A stretch of 33,072 bases of DNA from a bacterium (GTDB lineage: Bacteria > Auribacterota > Auribacteria > Auribacterales > Auribacteraceae). Below, in pieces: positions 1-8,198 of this stretch. The notes under the pieces were generated by a model. The model made no database searches. It was given only the letters and a program-made list of their open reading frames with translations, and was not told where the DNA came from. The stretch spans positions 1 through 33,072 of the forward strand of contig JAGGZS010000066.1 of the NCBI GenBank assembly GCA_021161885.1. Direction: 5' to 3'. The translations under genes and the position numbers were made by a program. The stretch's first letter is position 1. Every line of letters begins with the position of its first letter.

Positions 1-3000
1 CGATTTCCGCCGCAATAGCGGTTCCGTTTAAATTTTTAACTGTCACATCAAACGATGTGGTTGATTTGTTCGATACAATGACAACTCCGTCAGTACCGTC
101 GGTTATTGTGCAAACAACTTTCGGTACAGCGGTAAATGTTTCTCCATAAGATATTGTTTTTCCTGAACTCGGGATTGATACATCTCCTCCGTAAACAACT
201 ACTATGTCCGGTGATAAAAACCCGACGATTAAAGAGTATAAGTAAATGTTGTAACTGGAGTTTGAAGTGTTCCATAGAAATTTCAGTTTAACGTACCGTG
301 CCGTATAAACCGTAGACGTGCTTATATCCGCAAAAGATGTCCATGTTGTACCGTCTGATGAATACGATATCTGAATAGTAAAAGTTTGGGAATTTGCGTC
401 AACTTTACCGATTACGGATGACACCTGAAATTCCGTGACAGTTTTTAAATCGAAATCTCTTTGCATCTCAATGCTGCCCGACGTTTCAAAATTATCATCC
501 AGTACAAAGTTACCGTCATTGATTAATGCTTGCCAGGTTTTGCCCAGGTTCTCCAATTCCTGCCATGTTTGTTGAGTAGCCAAGGCAAACACCGGCCGGA
601 CATAATTACGCGAAAAATCAGCCCGATAATGAACATCAATATTGTTTGTTTTAAGATGAAACGGGTACTCAGAGAACAAATCAAATTCTGTAATAAACCG
701 TGACGTATCTTTTAACTCAACATCAATATCATCATAAGATGCCAGAGCCGATTCGTTACCTGATGTATCCACAGCTTTAATCAGGTAGCGAATATTCCCC
801 AATTCAGATACCGGCAACAAGATGGATGTTGTCCTTACATCTTCAACTACAGTTACCGCATCGGTTTCCCAATCAGACCCTTTTTTTATTTTGTAATGGG
901 ACAAATCTATATCAGCTACACCATCCCATGTGAGCTGAAGATTTGTTCCTACCTGCTGAACATCAAAATTCCGAACATTTTCCGGCTCAGCGGATTTCCC
1001 GACGATCGTAATATCTGCATAAGGACTGTTATCAATCGCATTCTGCGCTCCGTCTTTACTTACAGACACAACGGCCACACGATAAGTCTGTAAGTCGGCA
1101 AACTCATCTATAATGGCAAAATTAACTCCATACGTTTCTCCGATTTGCTTCCATGTACTTCCCTCATCATTCGATAAGAATATCCGGGCTTTCTCATATG
1201 TCTTCAGATAATAATCACCTGGGCTGGTCGGTTTCTGAAACCAAGCCGTAACCTTGGTTGATACAGTCCCGTCAAGTTCCTTGAACAATTCTTCAGATAA
1301 AACAAGGTTTTCTATATACGGTATCATACTGTTAAGTGCTGAATAATTTCTGTCCGGTAAGGTTAACCCTGAATCGTCATAAATACGTTCATCATATGTT
1401 CTGGCTGTTATTTTTACTTCGTTCTTATTGTCCCGTTCAATCTTGATTATTCTGGCTGGATAAACAACTTTATTGTTCTCTCCGAACGCGTATATGTCGA
1501 AATCCTGAGGGATTTGCGTGAAACTGTCTGATAAGTTTAACTCGTTATAAGTTCCGGGACTATTTGTTACAGTTCGTTCTTCCGTAGTATCGTCGCTGAA
1601 AGTTACTCTGAGTTTATATGTTTTGCCGGATTCAATAATAACCTCGTCATCAAGTCGGATTCGGTCTTTACCAAGCGAATGAATATACGCAACATTTTCT
1701 GCGGTCAGTTCATAATCATATATTCTTACATCATCTAAATGCCCGGATAATATCTCGCTTGACGCCGTTACATCTATCGCGCCTATTGTTAAACCATACG
1801 ATGTTATTTGAATAGACGATTTAGTTGTATTTTTTGTTTCTTTTAGAACACCATTTACATAGAAATTTACTTTTTGATTAACACTATCAAAGACAACAGC
1901 TATATGGTACCATGTACTGTCAAACGTCAAATAACTGTTATCCGTTCGAATAACATCATAACTTCCGTCGTTTAAAAGTAACCATAATTTACCGTCATTA
2001 TTTACACGGAACCTGTATGCTAAATTAGTTTTAGAAACTATGTTATAATGATTATCAGGTGTGGAATCCGTTAATTTCACCCAAGAGGATATACTCAGAC
2101 TACCTGTAATGTTACCGTTATTTCCACAATCTATATAACTGTTGCCATTAAATGCAAGCGCCGTATTGATTTTACCGGCTACACTATTTTCTGCGGTATA
2201 TGAACTACCTGACTTGTTAGTAAAAACAGCATTGTTGCCGTTCTCTTCAACAACAACAGCGTTATCCGCGTTATCATCCATTTTATAATGAAGTAATGCA
2301 TCGGCAGGTATAGTTCCTAATTTTTTCAGCCTGCCAGAGAAACCGTATTGAGGCACATCATGCGATATGCCTATCACATCGCCGGGTTGCGATATAACCG
2401 CATCAATGCCCGCTTTGAACGATATGGTTTTATCATGATATTTAGCCGCCCGTATAGCGTACCGTCCTTCACGAACCGCCTGCGATAATCTGGTACATGT
2501 AAGGCGTATTACTTTTTTTCGGCGGGGGACTATTTGCTGACCGTTTGAATCGTAAAGTACATCTTTATCTTCTATCTCTACACTATCTTGTTTATAATCG
2601 TTATCTTCATCCATAAACTGAACTTCAACAACATTTATTTTTTCTTTCTTAGATACCCAAGTTTGCTCGAACTCATTTATAATATTACCCATTCCGTATG
2701 TTTTGAAAACCTGATTCGGATCTTCTTGTTTATCTATTTTCAGATGAATCGCGCCGGCTGAATAATAAGCCATACCCCGAAACGAGGCGGATAACTGGGC
2801 TATAACGTCAAGTACTTTAGTTGCGGAATCAAGTACTGCGTCAAGTTTAAACAGTTTCTCGTAACCGCCGTTTCCGTCCGGCGTTTTCGTATCACAATAC
2901 TGTGCCATCTCAAGCAAAAGATCGTTGTTCAGCGCGGATACGTTTATGTAATCGCCTACTCCGTATACATCATTGGTGAGCAGGTCTTTTATTATCCAAA

Positions 3001-4345
3001 CAGGATTAGACGAATATTTGTTAACATAACTTGAACCGTCCCATGTTAACGCCGTATCATCTGAAAACAATTTGTAACATTCACTGTCTGCGTCCCAGTA
3101 ATAATCGTCGTAATCCACTTCAGTTGAGCCGTTCATTACTTTAGGCTGTGATACTTTTCTTTTTGCTATACACGTTACATTCGGTTCGGTATTGTTCAGC
3201 TGTTCCGTAGCAAGAAATCTGAGACCTAACAAAGCTCTTCCGGTATAAGCAAGTGTGATATCTCTTATTTCATCTATTGCCTGAACTCTCATTGCGCCTG
3301 AAGCAAGCTCATTGTCCACTCCGCCGGTTTTTATGATTCGAATATCATATTTATCCGGCTCAAGCCCTTCCTGCCTGTATATTCTCCGAACAGCTGATCT
3401 CTGTTTTGCGCTTATCGTATAAGAACTGTTTCCGTTCATGTAAGACCATGTTGAAGCACTATGCTTTTTGTATTCTATCGTGAATGTCACGGAATGTGTT
3501 GTTATGCCATTGAAATCAGGTTGCTGTACCTGAATATATAATCCGTTCGGACATGTGATATACACTTCGAATGCGTCTATATCGCTTAAACTTGTTGTGT
3601 ATGTAACACCAGGTCCGTTTATTTCAATATCCACTCCGATAGGGTTCACATGGTGTGTCTGATCAAAATAAGGAATGACACTTTGATCAGCTGTACCATA
3701 TCGCTTGAAAATCTCAACGCCGCTGAAATTAGAGACGGGATTATCGTTTATAAGTAAATCGTCTATATATTCAAGTTCCCCTTCACCAAGGCAAATAAGC
3801 ATATTGAGATAATTTTTGTCCCCGTCGGTAGATATGTACTGGTTGATTTTGTTGCCTCCGACACGATGTTTACCGAGCACAATTCCTACAGGTACACCTG
3901 TTGAGGCAATAAGAGTGATTCCGTCCCATCCGTAAGTAGGGCTACCGTCTTCAATACCGCCTGTATGCGATAACCCGTGACTTGCCTGGCGAGGTCCGGA
4001 AGTAACGGCTGAATAAATAGAATACCCGACAGAAGCCATTGCTATCCCGATATATATATACGGAGCTGCCGCTGCCAACGCTGAGGTAATCGGAGCGAGG
4101 ATCGTGCCGGCAGTCAAAAAAGCAAGAAAACCTAATTCTACATCCGGTGTAATTATAATCTCGTCATTATTTTCAAGTGTCCGCGACATGTCCGCGACAA
4201 CTTCACCACCTATAATAATTTTCTGATCTTCAAGATCATAATCCTTCAGATAATCAGATAACTTTTTACTGACATCAAACTCAACTTTTTTAGTTGACCT
4301 GCCTTCATTGCTTAATATATTCGGGATAACCTTAATTGTAATCAT
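1..4345 (-). CDS. Tail tip / host-specificity protein J-like, with gpI-like N-terminus (3' end outside window)
   Basis: One uninterrupted frame of 1,448 codons runs from the ATG at 4345 to the window edge. It overlaps the NlpC gene by 14 bp. Residues 1-71 look like a ThiS/ubiquitin-type beta-grasp fold (IIIGGEVV, then NNDEIIITPDV). Residues 72-115 are a hydrophobic segment. About 120-690 match the baseplate-hub part of lambda J (GKHRVGGNKI). About 696-886 form a LamG/concanavalin-like domain (LSISSWVKL, WYHIAVVFDS, GHLDDVRIYD). FN3-like modules follow at about 1010-1115 and 1126-1209 (LQLTWDGVADIDLSHYKI). A discoidin-like beta domain lies at about 1253-1370. By family knowledge J sits at the tail tip and binds the receptor; the lectin-like modules suggest a glycan receptor (inference). 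The true C-terminus is not seen. Confidence 0.9.
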   Translation of the reverse strand, partial: MITIKVIPNILSNEGRSTKKVEFDVSKKLSDYLKDYDLEDQKIIIGGEVVADMSRTLENNDEIIITPDVELGFLAFLTAGTILAPITSALAAAAPYIYIGIAMASVGYSIYSAVTSGPRQASHGLSHTGGIEDGSPTYGWDGITLIASTGVPVGIVLGKHRVGGNKINQYISTDGDKNYLNMLICLGEGELEYIDDLLINDNPVSNFSGVEIFKRYGTADQSVIPYFDQTHHVNPIGVDIEINGPGVTYTTSLSDIDAFEVYITCPNGLYIQVQQPDFNGITTHSVTFTIEYKKHSASTWSYMNGNSSYTISAKQRSAVRRIYRQEGLEPDKYDIRIIKTGGVDNELASGAMRVQAIDEIRDITLAYTGRALLGLRFLATEQLNNTEPNVTCIAKRKVSQPKVMNGSTEVDYDDYYWDADSECYKLFSDDTALTWDGSSYVNKYSSNPVWIIKDLLTNDVYGVGDYINVSALNNDLLLEMAQYCDTKTPDGNGGYEKLFKLDAVLDSATKVLDVIAQLSASFRGMAYYSAGAIHLKIDKQEDPNQVFKTYGMGNIINEFEQTWVSKKEKINVVEVQFMDEDNDYKQDSVEIEDKDVLYDSNGQQIVPRRKKVIRLTCTRLSQAVREGRYAIRAAKYHDKTISFKAGIDAVISQPGDVIGISHDVPQYGFSGRLKKLGTIPADALLHYKMDDNADNAVVVEENGNNAVFTNKSGSSYTAENSVAGKINTALAFNGNSYIDCGNNGNITGSLSISSWVKLTDSTPDNHYNIVSKTNLAYRFRVNNDGKLWLLLNDGSYDVIRTDNSYLTFDSTWYHIAVVFDSVNQKVNFYVNGVLKETKNTTKSSIQITSYGLTIGAIDVTASSEILSGHLDDVRIYDYELTAENVAYIHSLGKDRIRLDDEVIIESGKTYKLRVTFSDDTTEERTVTNSPGTYNELNLSDSFTQIPQDFDIYAFGENNKVVYPARIIKIERDNKNEVKITARTYDERIYDDSGLTLPDRNYSALNSMIPYIENLVLSEELFKELDGTVSTKVTAWFQKPTSPGDYYLKTYEKARIFLSNDEGSTWKQIGETYGVNFAIIDEFADLQTYRVAVVSVSKDGAQNAIDNSPYADITIVGKSAEPENVRNFDVQQVGTNLQLTWDGVADIDLSHYKIKKGSDWETDAVTVVEDVRTTSILLPVSELGNIRYLIKAVDTSGNESALASYDDIDVELKDTSRFITEFDLFSEYPFHLKTNNIDVHYRADFSRNYVRPVFALATQQTWQELENLGKTWQALINDGNFVLDDNFETSGSIEMQRDFDLKTVTEFQVSSVIGKVDANSQTFTIQISYSSDGTTWTSFADISTSTVYTARYVKLKFLWNTSNSSYNIYLYSLIVGFLSPDIVVVYGGDVSIPSSGKTISYGETFTAVPKVVCTITDGTDGVVIVSNKSTTSFDVTVKNLNGTAIAAEI

Positions 4346-4742
4346 TTTTTATCCTGTAAAAACCATGTATCCTGTTTTTAAAATCATTAAACCGGCTAAC
4401 AATAACCCCTGACTTAACAGCACAATGAATAAACCGACCGCGCGACAAAATTAAACCGGCATGATTCGCTATACCTTTACTGTTTTCAAGCAATACAACA
4501 TCGAACCTCTCAGCCCGTGAAACTTGTTTCCATTGCAGATAATAATGTTCTAAAAAATAATTTTCGCCTTCTGATCCCCAATCTTTTTTATAATCTATTC
4601 CGGGATCGTAAATCTGATATCCTAAATCAGCAAAAACCAATTTCAAGAAACCCCAGCAATCAAGCCCGTCTCTTGTTCGTCCTTTGTGTTTGAACGGTAT
4701 TCCTAAATATCTTCTAATCAGTTCATTCTCAGAAAGCGTCAA
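4332..4742 (-). CDS. NlpC/P60 tail peptidase (gpK-like, without JAB domain)
   Basis: A 136-residue protein. The NlpC/P60 signature is clear: catalytic Cys29 in GLDCWG, His94 in ANHAGL and a possible third residue, His106, in FIHC. Members cleave gamma-D-glutamyl-diamino acid bonds in peptidoglycan. In lambda tails the homologue gpK has an extra N-terminal JAB/MPN domain and about 199 residues; here only the NlpC half is present. The gene sits directly before J and overlaps the L-like gene by 4 bp, in the lambda L-K-J position. A role in tail-tip assembly or local wall opening during DNA entry is inferred from position. Confidence 0.88.
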   Translation of the reverse strand: MTLSENELIRRYLGIPFKHKGRTRDGLDCWGFLKLVFADLGYQIYDPGIDYKKDWGSEGENYFLEHYYLQWKQVSRAERFDVVLLENSKGIANHAGLILSRGRFIHCAVKSGVIVSRFNDFKNRIHGFYRIKNDYN

Positions 4743-5242
4743 GCTATATAAACCCTTTTTGTAGGTATACCGGGGAAATCGTCCCGGCTGTAAATTTTTC
4801 GCGGTATCGTTACATCATTAATATCGAATTTTGAACTTGCTAAGAACACAACCGAATTCTCATTTGAGGTAGGATAATCTATATAAAACAGGTCTTCTAT
4901 TACTGCATCAGGGTTACTTATGGTATCCCTGAATATTTGTTTGATAGACACTTTTTTGTCTCTCAACCCGTCGTATTCGTTAATGTAAAATTCTATTTCT
5001 CGAGATACATTGGAAACTGTTATTCTGACTTGGTCAATCTGTCCTTGAGAGTTTTCTGAAATAGGTTGGTGAGTAATCGGAAACCTTAAATATTCAACAC
5101 CATCGAAATACACATTTTCATCATTATCCGTCAAACAAAGATTTGTGCCGTTATTATCATAATCAAATACGGTATACAGAAAAATCGGCTGATTTTCCCG
5201 CTTATTTTTTTCTATTATATAATCAACGTTAAGCGACCGCAT
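4739..5242 (-). CDS. Minor tail protein L-like, lacking the Cys-rich C-terminus
   Basis: A 167-residue protein between the M-like and K-like genes. The layout resembles the N-terminal part of lambda gpL: an acidic beta-rich start (FLYTVFDYDNNGT), then YFDGVEYLRFPI, then QVRITVSNVSREIEFYI, ending at IPRKIYSRDDFPG. Lambda gpL is longer (about 232 aa) and its C-terminal cysteines hold an iron-sulfur cluster. This protein has a single cysteine (Cys36) and stops where that domain would start, so no cluster is expected. Assignment rests on gene order plus weak motif similarity. It starts at ATG 5242, immediately after the M-like stop. Confidence 0.7.
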   Translation of the reverse strand: MRSLNVDYIIEKNKRENQPIFLYTVFDYDNNGTNLCLTDNDENVYFDGVEYLRFPITHQPISENSQGQIDQVRITVSNVSREIEFYINEYDGLRDKKVSIKQIFRDTISNPDAVIEDLFYIDYPTSNENSVVFLASSKFDINDVTIPRKIYSRDDFPGIPTKRVYIA

Positions 5243-5581
5243 TTATAAAACTTCCTTAAACTCTATTTCTATTGAATAAATATTATAAGCGTTTCGTGTT
5301 ACAGACAATTTGTCTGAATTAAACCTGACTGTATACTCGGTTGAGTCTTCAGGATTTGTCCAGGTAAACGATGAATATTGGCCGTATTTTGATTGAAAAA
5401 ACGCAAGGATCTGATTCTTTTCTGCCTGAGTCCTGTTTTTAAACGTCAAACGCCAGCTTTTATCTTGACGTGTGCGCTTCTTGCGTCTTTGTTCCACCCC
5501 GTTTTCAAAGGTAGAAACCAAAGTTTTGAATTCTTCGACAGCAGTAATTATATTATCCGGATTCCATATAAAATCAGACAC
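5243..5581 (-). CDS. Minor tail protein M-like
   Basis: A 112-residue protein, close to lambda gpM (about 109 aa). It contains NRTQAEKNQILAFFQSKYGQ and a region like SFTWTNPEDSTEYTVRF. That is the usual pattern of short tail-tip proteins: a helix that sets element length, then a Trp-rich strand. It overlaps the tape-measure stop by 8 bp and ends flush against the next gene. By analogy it joins the tail-tip complex with L and the tape measure. The family call rests on length, pattern and position. Confidence 0.72.
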   Translation of the reverse strand: MSDFIWNPDNIITAVEEFKTLVSTFENGVEQRRKKRTRQDKSWRLTFKNRTQAEKNQILAFFQSKYGQYSSFTWTNPEDSTEYTVRFNSDKLSVTRNAYNIYSIEIEFKEVL

Positions 5582-7421
5582 TTTTAATCGTCTCCCTTAA
5601 CGGACTTCTTGTTTGTATGGAATTTATTAAAAACTGTTCGATTTGAGGCATAATGCGCATAACGCTTTGCCCGTCCATTGCCTGAATAATAAAAAAATTA
5701 TTAATTGCTCCTTGACCTTGATTACCTTTCAGGTCAACAGGTATGCTCCGTCCGTCCGGAAGGGGTACAACAGCTTCGTTTTTATATTTACCTTCGCCGA
5801 TTAACCCAAGTGTAGGACCGTCGGATACACCACCGCCGGCAAACGCCCTGAACGTACCGGGTATAACTCCTCCGTTGGCAAATCCTAACCCGCTTAATCC
5901 TGCAAAACCTTTGAAAACGGCTGCTGTTATTTGTTGCGCCGCAAACTCCGCGGCGATTTGTGCAAAAACATCTAATATTCGGTTCCCGAAATTTATAAAA
6001 ACTTCTTCAACGCTTTTTGTCTGCCGTATAAGGTCTTTAAAAGCTGTCCCCAGAGACTCTTTTATCCCGTAAGCAAGATTATGAGCGGCAAGTTTGCCTT
6101 GTTCTTCTAAATCACTAAACTTATCTATTAGACCATCAATCGACTGCCCTTCTTCCTTGCCTTCGTGACCAAACAACGTTCCTACAAAACCTTCTTTAAA
6201 TTGAGCGTACAAACTTAATTTTTTCTCAACCTCGTTTGTTATATCCGCGGCTATTTTTAATTCTTGTTGAGCTTTCTTATGTTTTTCTTCTAATAATATA
6301 TTTTCTTTGTTAATAAGTTCCGCCCGCTCTTTTATCTTTGCATTGATCAAGTCCATTAAAGGCACTTCGTCTTTTGACCTGATATGGACAGAATAAGTCC
6401 ATCCTTTCTTTTTGTCCGATTGTGCCAACATTTCTTTAATCCGCTGATTGATCGTTTTTCCCTCAAATCCCTTCATCTCTCCCCAGATTGTCAAAGGTCT
6501 CATCAACCAATTCCAAAAACCTTTTTTAATAGATTTTTTGCCGGATTCTAACTTAGACATCAAACGCTCGACAACAATATCCCAGATATCAGGAAGTGAG
6601 GTGAAAAGCGCAACTATTTCATTGTGATGTTCAGTTATCATGTCTGATAATTTATTAAAAAATTCAGTAAGTTTAGGCAGGTATTTTTTGCCGATATCAG
6701 CTGTTAACTCAAATATTTTAGATTTAAAAACGGCAACTGCGGCATCAAAATTATTTTTCATTAAATCCATTGCGTTCGGAAACTGTTTTGTCCATATATC
6801 AAGTAAAGAATTCCTAATTTCTTTATTCAGCTGAATGGTTGTTTTGTTTGCTTTTTCAATTTCCACTACCATTCGTTTAGGACCTTTGCCTGCAGCAATG
6901 ATAATGCTTTTTCCTTGCCGGTCAACCTCAACGCCAAGTTGACGTAACGTTCTTTTATTTAAACCGATAAACGCATTTGATATATCAGCCACTTCTCTTT
7001 TAAATATAACAGCGACATTCCCTAATTTTTTAACTACAGTTTCTGCAGACTCAACCCCAACCGACTCAAGCACTTTAAATGCCTCAATCACATCCTTTGT
7101 CTCAAGAGGTGACTCAGCTGCAAATTTACGCATTTCATGTAATGCAACTGCCGCTTTTTTGGCATCACCGTAAATGGCGGTCAACTGTGCCCGATAATTT
7201 TCAATATCAGCTGCAGGTCGAATAAACATATTAGCGCCTAAAACCGCACTTAATCCGAGTAATCCGGTTTTTAAATTAAAAACCATCTTGGTTAAACCTC
7301 GTAAAGCCGCCTTTGCTTTAGCTGTCATCCAGGAAAACGATCTGCCGATTAGCTTTAAATTCGGAGATATATTATTCTTCATTTTTGCGATAATTTCATA
7401 TGTCTTCTTAGCGTCTGCCAT
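5574..7421 (-). CDS. Tail tape measure protein (gpH-like)
   Basis: A 615-residue protein. The N-terminal helical region has a hydrophobic stretch at about 42-66 and a typical tape-measure motif (ENYRAQLTAIYGDAKKAA, AAESPLETKDVIEAF). A long helical middle follows. The C-terminal Gly-rich segment (FANGGVIPGTFRAFAGGG, then NEAVVPLPDGRSIPV) is typical of lambda-group tape measures. By family role it sets tail length and leaves the tail with the DNA. At roughly 1.5 angstrom per residue the tail would be about 90 nm, which is an estimate. Its start overlaps the end of the chaperone extension, as in lambda G/T-H. Confidence 0.92.
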   Translation of the reverse strand: MADAKKTYEIIAKMKNNISPNLKLIGRSFSWMTAKAKAALRGLTKMVFNLKTGLLGLSAVLGANMFIRPAADIENYRAQLTAIYGDAKKAAVALHEMRKFAAESPLETKDVIEAFKVLESVGVESAETVVKKLGNVAVIFKREVADISNAFIGLNKRTLRQLGVEVDRQGKSIIIAAGKGPKRMVVEIEKANKTTIQLNKEIRNSLLDIWTKQFPNAMDLMKNNFDAAVAVFKSKIFELTADIGKKYLPKLTEFFNKLSDMITEHHNEIVALFTSLPDIWDIVVERLMSKLESGKKSIKKGFWNWLMRPLTIWGEMKGFEGKTINQRIKEMLAQSDKKKGWTYSVHIRSKDEVPLMDLINAKIKERAELINKENILLEEKHKKAQQELKIAADITNEVEKKLSLYAQFKEGFVGTLFGHEGKEEGQSIDGLIDKFSDLEEQGKLAAHNLAYGIKESLGTAFKDLIRQTKSVEEVFINFGNRILDVFAQIAAEFAAQQITAAVFKGFAGLSGLGFANGGVIPGTFRAFAGGGVSDGPTLGLIGEGKYKNEAVVPLPDGRSIPVDLKGNQGQGAINNFFIIQAMDGQSVMRIMPQIEQFLINSIQTRSPLRETIKSV

Positions 7422-7800
7422 TTTTCGACATCCTTTTTATTTTCTCATTCTTAATTTTCGCAACTTCGTTGTCTAAAAAAGAACATGCTTCTAAAAATAT
7501 ATTTGCCTGTTCTAAAACTCCGCCTTCTTCAGGTAAAAAACCTTTTTTATAAAAACCGTAAAACTTTATAAACTCTCGTAATGTTTCAACTTTTCGCAAT
7601 GGACATCGGTATATATCTTCTGTTCCCGAACCATGACATATTTCACAGTCTTTATTTTTCCCGCCACACTTAACACACTGTATTGTTAAAACAGGATCGG
7701 ATGCGTCTTTTTCACATCCATACAATTCTTTTTGTGTTGAGCCGCAAGTTCTGCAATCAAAACTCAAATCATCAACAATAAAACCTGCGGCAAATATCAG
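7408..7800 (-). CDS. Tail assembly chaperone extension (gpT-like), read by -1 frameshift from the upstream gene
   Basis: This frame is open from the slippery heptamer at 7806-7800 to a stop at 7408 and adds 130 residues. It has no convincing start of its own: the first possible codon is a TTG at 7767 with no Shine-Dalgarno sequence. Frameshifting at A AAA AAC would give a 256-residue G-T-type fusion. The extension is Cys-rich at its start (CRTCG, CVKCGG, CEICHGSG), and CEICHGSG fits the DnaJ zinc-finger repeat CxxCxGxG. The rest is helical and basic at the end (KRMSKNGRR). In lambda the T part recruits tail-tube subunits to the tape measure. Zinc binding is inferred from the cysteine spacing. 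Confidence 0.82.
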   Translation of the reverse strand: MIFAAGFIVDDLSFDCRTCGSTQKELYGCEKDASDPVLTIQCVKCGGKNKDCEICHGSGTEDIYRCPLRKVETLREFIKFYGFYKKGFLPEEGGVLEQANIFLEACSFLDNEVAKIKNEKIKRMSKNGRR

Positions 7801-7806
7801 TTTTTT
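7741..7806 (-). promoter_or_regulatory. Programmed -1 ribosomal frameshift signal (A AAA AAC + stem-loop)
   Basis: The minus-strand heptamer AAAAAAC (7806-7800) lies in the exact X XXY YYZ phase of the upstream gene (GCA AAA AAC TGA). The zero-frame stop follows at once, and the -1 frame continues into the extension. Eight nucleotides later an 11-bp stem can form between 7791-7781 (GCCGCAGGTTT) and 7751-7741 (GAACTTGCGGC), with two G-U pairs and a 29-nt loop. A purine-rich GAGGA lies 6 nt upstream of the heptamer and may act as a stimulatory internal Shine-Dalgarno. The arrangement parallels lambda G/GT, which uses G GGA AAG. Confidence 0.88.
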
Positions 7807-8177
7807 GCTTGTTCCTCTGATATTATATTAGTTTCTATAATTGCACTGTTCAGTTCCCTTATTTCACTGAATGTAAGACAATCAAGCAACCTGTCTGCCT
7901 CTTTATACGAATATTCGAATTTATTACCTTCATCGTCATACAGGTTTTTACAAGTTTTTAAAGAGGCTTTACAAATTTCAACAAACGCTTCGTTTATTTT
8001 GTCTAAATTTTCCTGTTCATCCTCTATCACCTTAAAAAGTGAAACAACTTTGGCAAACTTACGCTGTGTTAAAATTTTAATTTTAAACACAGCCCGCTGG
8101 TCTTCAGGTAACTTTTTATGTGACTTTAAAACATAATCATTAACTCTATTTAAACCGACCGGTATAGCCATAATCAA
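7797..8177 (-). CDS. Tail assembly chaperone (gpG-like)
   Basis: A 126-residue, mostly helical, charged protein between the tail tube and tape measure genes, the invariable place of gpG-type chaperones. The middle is acidic (KVIEDEQENLDKINEAF) and the end is SEEQAKN. It ends at a TGA directly after an A AAA AAC slippery site, so a fraction of ribosomes should continue into the downstream frame. By family role the short and long forms coat the tape measure during tail assembly and are absent from the virion. A start at the second Met (residue 3) is also possible. The functional call rests on position plus the frameshift signal. Confidence 0.8.
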   Translation of the reverse strand: MIMAIPVGLNRVNDYVLKSHKKLPEDQRAVFKIKILTQRKFAKVVSLFKVIEDEQENLDKINEAFVEICKASLKTCKNLYDDEGNKFEYSYKEADRLLDCLTFSEIRELNSAIIETNIISEEQAKN

Positions 8178-8198
8178 AAACTCCTCTTCCTGATTAAT

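Noticed and set aside
90..1093. Short frames of 61 codons (minus) and 65 codons (plus) at the left end
   Set aside because: Both lie inside the continuous J frame, which I read codon by codon at the left edge and in the LamG part.
5743..6072. Plus-strand open frame of 109 codons
   Set aside because: It is antisense to the Gly-rich C-terminus of the tape measure gene and has no ribosome site or family features.
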